Origin: CANJXF01 sp043775015
Lineage (GTDB): Bacteria > Verrucomicrobiota > Verrucomicrobiia > Limisphaerales > CANJXF01
DNA: 64,000 bases
Reading direction: 5' to 3'
NCBI GenBank assembly: GCA_043775015.1
Contig: JAYVSV010000098.1
Span: 16,413-80,412 of the forward strand
This document shows, one piece after another, positions 43,440-52,589 of the stretch. The notes beneath the pieces were generated by a model. That model saw only the letters and a program-made list of their open reading frames with translations. It was not told the origin of the DNA and ran no database searches. A program made the position numbers and the translations under genes. Every line of letters begins with the position of its first letter. Positions within the stretch are counted from its first letter, which is position 1.

Positions 43440-45098
43440 TCATCGCGCGTCTCGCTCCAGCTTTTGATACGCTTCCAGTGCTTGCTGATACTCCGCCACA
43501 GCTTCTGGCGACAACACACTCGTGTTGGTGGCGATTTCCTGTTTCATCCGCTCAACAAGCCAGGCCACTTCCTCGCGGCGTGGTCGCAACGGCGCGGTTG
43601 AATCGTCAAACCATGACGGTGCGGTGTGGGCAAAGCGAATTCGTCCGCCATTACGTTCTTCCCAGCACCGGAGTGCGAGCCAGCTTGTGCCGGTAATTTT
43701 GACCGAGGCCTTGAACCGCGCTTCATACGCGCCGTCACTGTTGCGTTTCGTTTTCAATGGAATCGTCTGCACGGTCGCGCCGTTCGCAAGCACCTCGAGG
43801 GCGTGAACCGGTTTCTCACTCAACACAGTACCGCTGATTTTGACTCGCTGCGCTTTTCCTGAAGTCATCGCAAATTTCCCGCCTGGCACTTCGCCATTTA
43901 TTTCAGCGAGCAACATCGGTCCGGTCGTAACAAAGCTGCGACCTGCGCCCAATCCTTTGATCCAGTCGTCGTAGGTGAAACCGCGCGGGCAATGGACATA
44001 CACGCGGCCAAATCCGAGCGGCACGGGATGCACGCCACTCGCTGTGCCCGCGGTGGGGCGCATCCGAAAGCCGCAGTCGAGCAGCGCATAGTAGGTGTTC
44101 AAGGTGTAATTGATCCAATCCCGCTCCCCACCACTACGCCCCGCGTCCGGCAGACGCATGAACGCAGGCGCGGGCACGTTAAAGTTGGTAAAGCCATACT
44201 CGGTGCGCCAGAGATGGTTGTTGGCGAGTTCGTAGAGGTCAATCTGCATTACCGGCGGCAGCATGAGTGACCAATTCCAATTACATTTGTCCATGTCCAG
44301 CAACGCACCCTGCCGGTGCGCCTCTTCCGCCACCGGACGCAACGGCGGCGCGCCGAGCGTGAAGGGTTTGCGATGATTCAGGATGAACACCGCGCCAAGG
44401 TTGTGATCTTTGCCGCCGACGCGATAGATTTCGTATTCCGTGTTGAGGGGCCAGATGACGTGGGTGGCGTCGGCCTTGATCAGCGAAGGGGAAATTTCCG
44501 GTTCACCGGATTTGTCGCCCGGCGTGGTTGAATCTTGAGCGCCAAAGAATTTATTGCTGCGTGTGGGCCGGGTGTTGTCCTGGATGGCCCAATACGACTG
44601 CGGCAACGCGACGTTCAAGTCTTCGGCCAGCACGAGCACCGGTAGATCGGCGAGCGACCGATGCACATGGCCGTCGCCGGAGAACCAACCGCGTGCCGCC
44701 ATGTTGATCCAGCGATGCAATTCGAGTTTCACGGCGAGCGGCTTGTCGGTGACAACAACCTCTTTCGTTAACGGATGATATTCCTTGCCGCGTTCGGCTA
44801 TGAAGGTGTAGCGACCGGGCGGCAGTTCGACACGAAACGGATGCCCCGAGAGCGTGGTGTGAACTTCCATCGCGCGCGGATTGACCCAATTGGTCTTGGC
44901 GTAACGAACGGCGGTGCCGCCGATGGATTCCGCGAAAAACCATTCGCCCGCGGCGCTCTGAATGTAGAGGCGCGAGGCAACGATTTTGGAGGCGTCTGTG
45001 ATTTCACCCGTCACCGTTGCGCCAAGGGCTGTGCCAAACGGCGCGAGCGACAGAAAAACGGCGAGCGACAGGCGCTGTTTAATAATCTTCAACCTCAT
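43440..45098 (-). CDS. CehA/McbA-family metallohydrolase 3, degenerate metal site
   Basis: From ATG 45098 the protein has 552 residues with a signal peptide (MRLKIIKQRLSLAVFLSLAP to ALG). It is shorter than its two paralogues and lacks their N-terminal region. GWFSGDGHVHRS provides the HxH site. Where the other two have a conserved acid (SAGTDTP, SGETDFP), this one reads TAGTASGVHPV, so an Asp ligand is missing. The C-terminal GFGRVYVH, GRSFVTTGP and SWLALRCW segments are shared. It might be a binding protein or use another ligand. A terminator separates it from the LamG-type gene upstream. Confidence 0.8.
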   Translation of the reverse strand: MRLKIIKQRLSLAVFLSLAPFGTALGATVTGEITDASKIVASRLYIQSAAGEWFFAESIGGTAVRYAKTNWVNPRAMEVHTTLSGHPFRVELPPGRYTFIAERGKEYHPLTKEVVVTDKPLAVKLELHRWINMAARGWFSGDGHVHRSLADLPVLVLAEDLNVALPQSYWAIQDNTRPTRSNKFFGAQDSTTPGDKSGEPEISPSLIKADATHVIWPLNTEYEIYRVGGKDHNLGAVFILNHRKPFTLGAPPLRPVAEEAHRQGALLDMDKCNWNWSLMLPPVMQIDLYELANNHLWRTEYGFTNFNVPAPAFMRLPDAGRSGGERDWINYTLNTYYALLDCGFRMRPTAGTASGVHPVPLGFGRVYVHCPRGFTYDDWIKGLGAGRSFVTTGPMLLAEINGEVPGGKFAMTSGKAQRVKISGTVLSEKPVHALEVLANGATVQTIPLKTKRNSDGAYEARFKASVKITGTSWLALRCWEERNGGRIRFAHTAPSWFDDSTAPLRPRREEVAWLVERMKQEIATNTSVLSPEAVAEYQQALEAYQKLERDAR

Positions 45099-45120
45099 AA
45101 TTTTTTCTGAATGATGGAAT

Positions 45121-45148
45121 AAAAAAAGACCGGGCCGAAGCCCGGTCT
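45121..45148 (-). terminator. Intrinsic terminator after the LamG-type gene
   Basis: On the minus strand AGACCGGGC pairs with GCCCGGTCT around a TTCG tetraloop and is followed by six or seven T. It lies 22 bases after the stop at 45170 and 23 before the next start, so the three metallohydrolase genes need read-through or their own promoter. Confidence 0.9.
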
Positions 45149-45169
45149 TCTGATTGATCGAACCCGAGC

Positions 45170-47506
45170 TTACGGGATGCGGAGCCGATAGAACTGGGCG
45201 CTGTTGGTGGCCGTAGTGTTCGTATAGCTCACCGAACCACCGTTGCCGACCAAGCCACCCAGGTAAGTCCACGTCGGCGCGGCAAGGTCGGTCTTGGAGT
45301 CCACCGCATAGAAGATTGGACTGACGGAATTCAGGTTGAAGCTGAAGTTTGAACCTGCAAGGGCAGGATTGAGGATCGTGGGCGCAGCCACGGTGAATCC
45401 GGGATCAAGCGACTCGAATTTGAAGTCGTCAAACTGCGCGAAGGCAGCGGTGGCAGAACCACCCGCGAAACAGTGGAGCGTGACGAAGTTGTTCACCTGT
45501 GCGGTCGAAAGCAGGTAAGCATCCGGCAGTGCGCCGCAACCGAGCGCCAACGGCTGACCGTTAATTTTGATGCGGAGGAGGTTGGTGCGCACCTCGAACT
45601 CGAAGGCGTAACTGGCCGCCACGGGAACACTGCCACTACCAGCGATACCGCTGGTGTTGGTCAGCCCGAGATAGCTCTGCCAGAGATACCAGCGGCCATC
45701 ACCGCTGAAGAAGTTGATGCCGGTGCCGCCGCCATCGGCGTCCGCTACGAAATGGGAAGGAGCGTTGTCGCGGAAGCGCGTGCCGATCCAAGAGTCATTG
45801 GATATGCCATTATTTGTTCCTTGCACGGTGTAGCTAATGCGGAAGCTGTTGAGATGCTCGTATTGGCGGAAGTCGCCGGTCGGTGAGGCCATGCCGATGG
45901 CTTGTCCACCGCCGGGCGAATTGGTCAGGAGCAAGGCGTTACCGGTGATCGAGACGGCGGAATTTAAGTTGCCATTGGTCGTCCAGGAAACCGGAGCCAC
46001 AGGGCCGCTCTGCCGGGCGAGATTCAAGTTGAGATCGTTGGAGTCGGCGGTGTTGAAGCTGTCCAGCAATTTCAAAACGCTCGTCAGCACCGGCAACGCT
46101 GCGGGCGGCCTGATCGTGGCGCTGAAGGCAAAGTTGTCGAAGGTGGCGCTGTTGTTGTTGTTATCGGATCCCAGCGAAAGCGTGATATAGTTGGCCGAGG
46201 CACAGGGCAAGGTCCAGCTTCCGAGCAGCTCGCTGTTGACGAAATAAGTGATGACGTTGTTGGTGGCGATCAGTTCAACGTGATAAGGCAGGGTATTCGT
46301 GGCGGACAACTGACCAAAGGTCCAAGACGGGGGACCATTTTCAAAGCCGTGCGGAAAGACCAGGCTGGCACCGTTGGATCGGATGATGGTGTTGAATCCA
46401 TCGCCCCAGATTGGTTGCGGGAGATCTATACCTTGTGGGGCGCTGCGGATGACGATGCCGGCCCAGCAGTCACCAACCTGGGTCAAGCTGGTGATGTCAT
46501 ACGACAGTTTGAAATTACCCGATTCGTTGGTGATGAAATTTACCTGCGGCGCAAATTCCACTGTCCTGAATCCGCTGAATCCAGAATCGATCTTGAGTTT
46601 AAGCTGGTTGTTGGTGATGGAGAGACTGTCCGCAGCGAATCCGGTGGTGAAATAGTTTGCTGTGGCGGCGGTGCCAGATTGGCGGGTGGCCAAATCCGCG
46701 TTGAGGTCCGTCGTATCCGCAGTGTTGAAATTATCGGAGAGGATCACGGGAATCCCGTATTTATTGAACAGGTAATCTTCGGTTGTGATTTGGGCCGTCG
46801 TGCTCAGGTTGGTGTTGTAGATCAGAATCTCAGCAATATCGCCATTGAGGCCATAAGCGGTTTTGTTTTGCCGCGCACCGAACACCCAGCCGCTGATGTT
46901 GTTTGAAACGACAGTTCCTAGGGCTTTGGTTTCAAGCAATACTCCATTTTCATAGACTTTGATTGAGGTAGAATCCTCAACCACGGTAGCAATTTTCCAA
47001 GCACCCGTCGTGATTGGGGTGCCAGCACCAGCCGTGTTTGCTGCGCTTGTGAATAGATTGGTGGTTGTCGCACTCGCCAGGATATAAAGATTGGCGAAGC
47101 CGCTCGCCTGGTGGATGAGCTGGCAACGGGCAGTCGCTCCGGCGGGGAAGGTTGTTTTATAGACGATAATCGCAGTGAAGTTGGTGTAGGCGGAATTGAA
47201 CGGCAGCGGGCTTTGCAGGTAGTTCAAGTTTGCGCTGACCAAACCATCCCCCGTGAAGTGCGCCACGGCGTAGCCGTTCAGGGCGTTTGTCGAATAGGTC
47301 GGCTGCTTGATGCCGGTGTTGTTGGTGGCGTGGTAGTTGCCCCCAGACGAGTCCGTCCAAAATGAAATTGGACTGGCGGCAACCGTGTTGGTAAGCCCCT
47401 CCGGCTTGAGCCAGAGTTGCAGGCCATTGGTGGTTTGGGCGTTCAGCGAACTACTTAAGCACGATAGCAAGATCGCGAGCGAAGTGATTAATGATGGATT
47501 TTTCAT
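45170..47506 (-). CDS. Secreted LamG-type multidomain protein
   Basis: The 778-residue protein has a signal peptide (to LNAQTT). Residues ~25-240 form a concanavalin/LamG-like domain (GLQLWLKPEGL, SFWTDSSGGNYHATNN, GDIAEILIYN). Two further sandwich domains each open with DxFNTAD-x-x-DLN-x-x-LA-RQSG (near residues 245 and 480). A C-terminal Verrucomicrobia domain ends FYRLRIP. It probably binds glycans at the cell surface. It follows the prepilin-like gene by 59 bases, and a strong terminator lies downstream. Confidence 0.78.
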   Translation of the reverse strand: MKNPSLITSLAILLSCLSSSLNAQTTNGLQLWLKPEGLTNTVAASPISFWTDSSGGNYHATNNTGIKQPTYSTNALNGYAVAHFTGDGLVSANLNYLQSPLPFNSAYTNFTAIIVYKTTFPAGATARCQLIHQASGFANLYILASATTTNLFTSAANTAGAGTPITTGAWKIATVVEDSTSIKVYENGVLLETKALGTVVSNNISGWVFGARQNKTAYGLNGDIAEILIYNTNLSTTAQITTEDYLFNKYGIPVILSDNFNTADTTDLNADLATRQSGTAATANYFTTGFAADSLSITNNQLKLKIDSGFSGFRTVEFAPQVNFITNESGNFKLSYDITSLTQVGDCWAGIVIRSAPQGIDLPQPIWGDGFNTIIRSNGASLVFPHGFENGPPSWTFGQLSATNTLPYHVELIATNNVITYFVNSELLGSWTLPCASANYITLSLGSDNNNNSATFDNFAFSATIRPPAALPVLTSVLKLLDSFNTADSNDLNLNLARQSGPVAPVSWTTNGNLNSAVSITGNALLLTNSPGGGQAIGMASPTGDFRQYEHLNSFRISYTVQGTNNGISNDSWIGTRFRDNAPSHFVADADGGGTGINFFSGDGRWYLWQSYLGLTNTSGIAGSGSVPVAASYAFEFEVRTNLLRIKINGQPLALGCGALPDAYLLSTAQVNNFVTLHCFAGGSATAAFAQFDDFKFESLDPGFTVAAPTILNPALAGSNFSFNLNSVSPIFYAVDSKTDLAAPTWTYLGGLVGNGGSVSYTNTTATNSAQFYRLRIP

Positions 47507-47565
47507 GGTTGGTTCAGGTTTTTTATTTTATTTTTTTATGCAGGTAGAGACTCAGGACGCCGAAA

Positions 47566-48354
47566 TTAATACCACTTAGATACAAAGTTGTTGGTTTGAG
47601 TAAGCGAACGGCTTTCAACATGGCCGTCCATAAAGACAACATTTACTCGTCCGCCGGGGGAGGTCTTGCCGTGCTTAAAACCAGCGCGATAAATCGGCTT
47701 CCCGCCGAAGTAAATATACGCATCAAAGAATCTGCCTTCCTTCCACGGCATCGCCACAAAGCCGACATCATAAGAAACATCGGTGATCAAAAACGTATCG
47801 GATGGCTTAATGACGGAGCTGATCTTGGCGGCCTTGGAATAAACATAAGCGGCTTGGTCAGTGACATCTTTAGTCGGATCGACGGCGATACCCGTGGCGC
47901 TGTTCATGCCGTAGCTCACCTTCCAGAGAGAAGGCCCGAACGGGCCAGGCGGAAAAGCTGGATTGTTCAACGGCTCTTTCAGGCGATTGGGGCAGGTAAA
48001 GACACTTTTGGCAAAATCGCTGGTCTCAGTGGAGTTGCCCGCACTGAACTCACCCTTCTTGATGTACGGCGTGAGCAGATACATCCAATTGTTCTTGTTT
48101 GGGTCGAGCACGGCGGCAGCGTGCGCAAAGGGAAGTCCGTCACTGTTGTCATCTGCGTACAAAATAGTAGCGAGACCACACTGGCGCAGATTGTTTTTGC
48201 AGGCGATGCCACTGGCCTTGTCTTTTGCCTTGCTTAAAGCGGGCAGCAGCAGACCGGCAAGAATGGCAATGATGGCGATGACCACCAACAGTTCGATCAA
48301 CGTAAATGCCCGCCGACTGCGAAAGCTGGCTCTGGAGATTTTGAAAATCAACAT
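47566..48354 (-). CDS. Prepilin-type (DUF1559/HX9DG-like) secreted protein
   Basis: From ATG 48354 the protein has 262 residues. It begins with a type IV prepilin leader: a short basic stretch, then FTLIELLVVIAIIAILAGLLLPAL, cleaved before Phe by a prepilin peptidase. The mature domain has ACKNNLRQCGLATILYADDN and ends with a HGKTSPGG / VVFMDGHVE motif typical of Verrucomicrobia/Planctomycetes pseudopilins. A longer start at 48393 is possible. Its export would use a type II secretion or pilus system not in the window. The candidate operator at 48441 lies upstream. Confidence 0.85.
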   Translation of the reverse strand: MLIFKISRASFRSRRAFTLIELLVVIAIIAILAGLLLPALSKAKDKASGIACKNNLRQCGLATILYADDNSDGLPFAHAAAVLDPNKNNWMYLLTPYIKKGEFSAGNSTETSDFAKSVFTCPNRLKEPLNNPAFPPGPFGPSLWKVSYGMNSATGIAVDPTKDVTDQAAYVYSKAAKISSVIKPSDTFLITDVSYDVGFVAMPWKEGRFFDAYIYFGGKPIYRAGFKHGKTSPGGRVNVVFMDGHVESRSLTQTNNFVSKWY

Positions 48355-48440
48355 GCTCCCAAAAAAATCATAACGTTGGCGGTGGTGGTTCATTAAACTT
48401 AATTGAATGTGAGAAAATACTCCCCCTCATGTTTCCCAAC

Positions 48441-48461
48441 AATACCCCCAAAAGGGTGTAT
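48441..48461. promoter_or_regulatory. Candidate regulator-binding palindrome upstream of the prepilin-like gene
   Basis: Read on the minus strand the site is ATACACC, two bases, TTTGGGGGT, one base, TT, an imperfect palindrome. It matches 52200-52220 at 18 of 21 positions. It sits between the response-regulator stop and the prepilin start. A similar half site (AATACTCCCCC) is at 48416-48426. Confidence 0.5.
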
Positions 48462-49081
48462 CATTCGCGGAACTTCATCACCGCCTCGGTGCGTGAGCGC
48501 ACATGGAGCTTGGCGTAGATGTTTTTCAAATAGGCATGAATCGTTTCCACCGACAGCCCCAGCGCCTCGGCCACCTCTTTGTTGCTGTAACCCTGCGCCA
48601 CATAGCTGAGAACATCGGTTTCGCGCTTGGAAAGATTTTCCGCCGTCTTGCCTGACGCATCCTTTTGAAAAGATTGCACGACTTTGCGCGCGATGTAATT
48701 CGACATTGGTGCGCCTCCGTGTTGCACATCTTGAATGGCCTGGAGAATTTCATCCGCCGGCGAACGCTTGAGCAGGTAGCCGTTGGCGCCCATTTGCAGT
48801 GCGCGAAAAATCCGGTCGCTGTCGTCATACACCGTGAGCATGATGATGTGGGTTTTCGGCAGAAGCTGCTTCAACTGCCGCGTGCATTCCACGCCGGACA
48901 TCTTCGGCAGGTTGATGTCCATTAGCACCACGTCCGGCTTTAATTTTGGCATCCCTTCAATCGCCGCTTCGCCGTTGGAAAAAACACCCAGACATTTGAA
49001 CCCCGTCTTTTCTCGCAACAACGCCTGCAAGTTTTCCCGCGTCTTGAAATCGTCTTCCACAATGGCAATCGTGATGGGCAT
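48461..49081 (-). CDS. NarL/FixJ-type response regulator
   Basis: The 206-residue regulator has a receiver domain with acidic pocket (VEDD at 8-11), phosphoacceptor Asp55 (VVLMDINLPKMSG), Thr in MLTVYDDSD and the Lys of LLKRS. The C-terminal LuxR-type helix-turn-helix reads LSKRETDVLSYVAQGYSNKE and ETIHAYLKNIYAKLHV. The gene begins 6 bases after the sensor kinase gene ends, so they are a cognate pair. It probably controls the island genes. Confidence 0.93.
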   Translation of the reverse strand: MPITIAIVEDDFKTRENLQALLREKTGFKCLGVFSNGEAAIEGMPKLKPDVVLMDINLPKMSGVECTRQLKQLLPKTHIIMLTVYDDSDRIFRALQMGANGYLLKRSPADEILQAIQDVQHGGAPMSNYIARKVVQSFQKDASGKTAENLSKRETDVLSYVAQGYSNKEVAEALGLSVETIHAYLKNIYAKLHVRSRTEAVMKFRE

Positions 49082-49087
49082 AAAAAA

Positions 49088-52081
49088 TCAGGCGTTGAGG
49101 CTTTTCAACGGCACGGTGAAAAATAATTCCGTGCCGGTGGCGGGCGCGCTCTCGACCCGCAAATTTCCGCCGAGCGCGGCCAGTCGTTCGCGGATGTTGG
49201 CGAGGCCGTCCTGGCCGGGTTGCACCCCGGTCAGCGGCAAGCCCCGGCCATTGTCGGAGATGGTCACCAGCAAATCAGTTTCTGAAAGTTGCAGCCGAAT
49301 CCACAGTTCCGTCGCGCCCGAATGGCGGGCCACGTTGTTGAGCGCTTCCTTCAACGCCAGAAACAAATGGTGCCGCGCCTCGGTCGTCATCGGGTGCGCG
49401 GGCAAATCCGCCGGAATGTCCAAGCGACAACGAATGGCCGTGGGCTGAAAAAATTCGCCGGCGAAATGCGCGATGTAGTTGGCGAAATGTTCCAGCGAAT
49501 CGTTCTGCGGGTTCAACGCCCAAACGATGGCGTCCATCGCAGTCAAACTTTGCCGCGCGCTGACCGCAATTTTTTCCAAGTCCACCGTCACGGCTTCCGG
49601 CTGTGAAATATGTTTCCGTCCCAAATCCGCCAGCCAGCCAATGCTCGTGAGATTCGCGCCCAACTCATCGTGAATATCTCGGGCAATCCGGCCGCGCTCC
49701 TGTTCCAACGCATGTTGCTGTTCCAAAATTTCAATCCGCCGCTGCAACCGCCGCAACGCAAACCAGCGCACAATCAACGCCATCAGGACGATGCTCGCCG
49801 CGACGGCCAGCGGCGGAAACCACCACGTCTGCCAAAAAAATGGCGCGACCACCAACGCGATGCCTGCCCCTTGCTCATTCCAAGTGCCGTCCGCATTGCT
49901 CGCGATGACCCGAAAGCGATGCGCCCCCGGCGACACGTTCGTATAAGTGGCGACGGCTTCCGCACTCGGCGGACTCCAGTCCGCGTTTTCGCCACCCAGC
50001 TTGTGACGGTAACGCACGCGTTCTGGCGCATCGAACTCCGGCGCGGAAAATTGAAATTCCAAAATCCGCACGCCCGCCGCCAGTTCCAAATCATTCTGCA
50101 ATGGCTGGGATTCGCCGTTGCGCCGCACCCCCTCGATAAAAATGCTCGGCGGCTCATGATTACGCTTCATCGCGGTCGGCCAAAAACTGACCGCGCCTTT
50201 CACGCTCGCAAACCAGAATTGCCCGGCGCGCGTGGCGAGGGCGGCGGGTTGAAATTCTCCGTTGAATTGAAAACCGTTCAGCCCGTCACTGTGGCCGTAG
50301 CTGAACGTTGGCAACGAAGTCCGCTTACCTTCGACGTAAGCATTCAGTTCGTGCAACTCCACGCGGAACAATCCACGGCTCGTGCCACACCACATCCAGC
50401 CGGAACTGTCGAGCAGCAAACTTTGAACGGCGTCATCCGGCAAGCCTGCCGCCGCCGTCACGTTTTTAAAGCGTCCATTTTTGAATCGCACCAAACCCTC
50501 GCCGGCCGTGCCGAGCCAGATGGCGCCATCATCGGCGGCCAGCATCGCGCGGATGCTTTCGCCCGCGGAATGATCGTGAGGAAAATTTTGAAATCTTCCG
50601 TTGACCAGCTTGGCCAGCGCGCCGTCTGCCGTGCCGACCCAGATGTTGCCGACGGAATCTTCCGCCACATCACGCACGGCCTTGTCCGGCAAGCCGTCGT
50701 TGACTGTGTAATGTTTCAACCGTTCGCCTTCCAGGCAATACAAGCCGTCCAAATACGATCCCGCCCAGACCCGGCCAGAACTATCCACGCGCAGGCAATT
50801 CACAAAATGAATCGGCATCCCCAAATTCTGGGTAAAATTGCGGAAATGCCCGTCGCGCCAATAATAAAGTCCTTCGTTCTGCGTCCCAATCCACACGCCG
50901 CCCTCGGCATCCGCCGCGAGGCACAGCGGATTGATTTCCGGCCAGCCGTCCGCCGCGCCAAAAACTTTTACCACGCCGTTGCTCCAATAGCTCAAGCCCT
51001 GGTCTTGCGTGGAAATCCAAATCCGGTTTTGCGTGTCCTCCGCAAAAGAAAAAACGCGGTCGTTGGGCAGGCCACGATGACTGTTCAACACTTTGAACTG
51101 ACGCGCCCGGATCAAGTCCAGCCCGCCGCCCTGCGTGCCGACCCACAAATTGCCCGTGCGATCTTCCGTCAGGCACAAAATATTATTGTGCGAGGTCGGC
51201 ACGGATTGAAAACGCCCGCCGAACCAGCGGAACAACCCTTTCGCGCTCGTGCCGACCCAGACTGCGCCCGCGCGGTCTTCCAGCAGGTCGCGGACATTCG
51301 CCTCGCCCACCAGCCACGGCAGCGTGGTGATTTCAGTCAGTGCCCCACCCGACTCCACGCGATAAAGACTTCCGGACGTGGACATCCAAACGCCGCCCGC
51401 CCGCGCCGGTGTGATATAAAGTGACGCCTGCAAATTCGTCGCCAAAGCGATAAATTTATTATCCCGAAAAAATCCCAACGTGCCGCCGCTCGCCAGCCAG
51501 ACTGTGTTCTCGCTGTCCGTGACCAGCGTGGAAGTTCGCAATGGCCCCGGCACGGGAATGCCCAGAGATTTCATCGTGCCGGCGAAAAGTTGATCCACCT
51601 CGCCTTCCAGCGAAACCGTCCAAATGCGACCGATAGAATCCGAACAGAAACTGTAAGCGCGATGCCGATCCGGCTGGCCATCCACCGGCAATGCCTCGAA
51701 AATTCCGGCTTGCCGCGTCAGCACGCCGCCGGACTCCAGCGCCACTAACACCTTGCCGTCCGGTGCGTGGCTCATGCGCCACACGCTCACTTTGGTCGCA
51801 CCGGTCAGGCCGGGCGTGAAGCCGGAGACAAACTTGCGCCCATCAAAACGTACCAGCCCGTTGCGCGTGCCGACCCAGAGAAAACCATCCGCCGTCTGCG
51901 CCACGCCATGCACATCGTTGTTCGGTAGGCCTTCCTCGGTTTGCCAGCTTTGATAAAAAAATCCGTTGGAAATTTCCACGGCATTGGTCTCACCGGTGGC
52001 GTGGGCGTATCTGGGAAAAAGCAGTCCCAGCCCGACCAGTAACACCAGCCCGACTGAAAAAATAAATCGGTGCAATAACAT
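49088..52081 (-). CDS. Beta-propeller (Reg_prop) sensor histidine kinase
   Basis: The 997-residue membrane kinase has a signal peptide and a ~600-residue periplasmic sensor of repeated Reg_prop blades (WVGT-x-x-GL-x-R pattern, about 14 copies), as in polysaccharide-sensing systems. A Y_Y_Y domain (YRHKLGGENADWSPPS), one membrane helix (FPPLAVAASIVLMALIVRWF), a HisKA_3 domain with phosphoacceptor His in RDIHDELGANL, and an HATPase_c domain (ALKEALNNVARHSGA, ISDNGRGLPL) follow. Unlike Bacteroides hybrid kinases the receiver is on a separate protein, encoded just downstream. Confidence 0.93.
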   Translation of the reverse strand: MLLHRFIFSVGLVLLVGLGLLFPRYAHATGETNAVEISNGFFYQSWQTEEGLPNNDVHGVAQTADGFLWVGTRNGLVRFDGRKFVSGFTPGLTGATKVSVWRMSHAPDGKVLVALESGGVLTRQAGIFEALPVDGQPDRHRAYSFCSDSIGRIWTVSLEGEVDQLFAGTMKSLGIPVPGPLRTSTLVTDSENTVWLASGGTLGFFRDNKFIALATNLQASLYITPARAGGVWMSTSGSLYRVESGGALTEITTLPWLVGEANVRDLLEDRAGAVWVGTSAKGLFRWFGGRFQSVPTSHNNILCLTEDRTGNLWVGTQGGGLDLIRARQFKVLNSHRGLPNDRVFSFAEDTQNRIWISTQDQGLSYWSNGVVKVFGAADGWPEINPLCLAADAEGGVWIGTQNEGLYYWRDGHFRNFTQNLGMPIHFVNCLRVDSSGRVWAGSYLDGLYCLEGERLKHYTVNDGLPDKAVRDVAEDSVGNIWVGTADGALAKLVNGRFQNFPHDHSAGESIRAMLAADDGAIWLGTAGEGLVRFKNGRFKNVTAAAGLPDDAVQSLLLDSSGWMWCGTSRGLFRVELHELNAYVEGKRTSLPTFSYGHSDGLNGFQFNGEFQPAALATRAGQFWFASVKGAVSFWPTAMKRNHEPPSIFIEGVRRNGESQPLQNDLELAAGVRILEFQFSAPEFDAPERVRYRHKLGGENADWSPPSAEAVATYTNVSPGAHRFRVIASNADGTWNEQGAGIALVVAPFFWQTWWFPPLAVAASIVLMALIVRWFALRRLQRRIEILEQQHALEQERGRIARDIHDELGANLTSIGWLADLGRKHISQPEAVTVDLEKIAVSARQSLTAMDAIVWALNPQNDSLEHFANYIAHFAGEFFQPTAIRCRLDIPADLPAHPMTTEARHHLFLALKEALNNVARHSGATELWIRLQLSETDLLVTISDNGRGLPLTGVQPGQDGLANIRERLAALGGNLRVESAPATGTELFFTVPLKSLNA

Positions 52082-52199
52082 TTTTTTATCCGATATGTGA
52101 CCTTTGTATATTTGCGCCAGCTGCGCTGTATTTTAGCTCGACATAAAGCGAAAAGCCAAGCTCAAGTGACCACTTTGCGGGTGCAGCCTGACATGGATA

Positions 52200-52220
52200 A
52201 TACACCTGTTTGGGGGTGTT
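52200..52220. promoter_or_regulatory. Candidate regulator-binding palindrome upstream of the sensor kinase
   Basis: ATACACC, two bases, TTTGGGGGT, one base, TT; 18 of 21 positions equal the reverse complement of 48441-48461. It lies 119 bases before the kinase start, in the gap shared with the divergent + strand genes. A second small palindrome (TGTTGCCCCAACA) overlaps its right side. Confidence 0.5.
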
Positions 52221-52254
52221 GCCCCAACATCCACTATGTCGTGATGATATGGTC

Positions 52255-52497
52255 ATGGCTGCAAAAATAAAACCACTGGCCGGCGTTTCCGTCCGAAGAC
52301 AAGCCAGCGGCGTCGCTTTTTTCAGCCTGCTGTTGACCGGACTGCTGCTGCCAGTCCCAAGTTTTGCTCGTCCAAACATCTTGCGCCGCTTCACGATTGA
52401 TTGGGAGCGTCCATTCAATTCCAAAAGCCACGTCCTCGCCGCGCATCCCGAACTCAACGCGTTCGACGTGGTTGTCAGCGACGAGGTGCTGGTATAA
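52255..52497 (+). CDS. Possible small exported protein, or remnant
   Basis: An 80-residue frame from ATG 52255 has a plausible signal peptide (ASGVAFFSLLLTGLLLPVPSFA) and then about 45 polar residues (RPNILRRFTIDWERPF) with no family that I recognise. It may be the 5' end of a lost gene. The remaining sequence between 52082 and 52589 shows only the operator-like motif. Confidence 0.3.
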   Translation: MAAKIKPLAGVSVRRQASGVAFFSLLLTGLLLPVPSFARPNILRRFTIDWERPFNSKSHVLAAHPELNAFDVVVSDEVLV

Positions 52498-52589
52498 TCC
52501 GCCACGCCGCCCGAGTCAGCCCGTGCTGCGAAACAACACCGGCATCATCACCCGAGAAAAATAATTTCGACCAAACCCAGATTTGCCTA

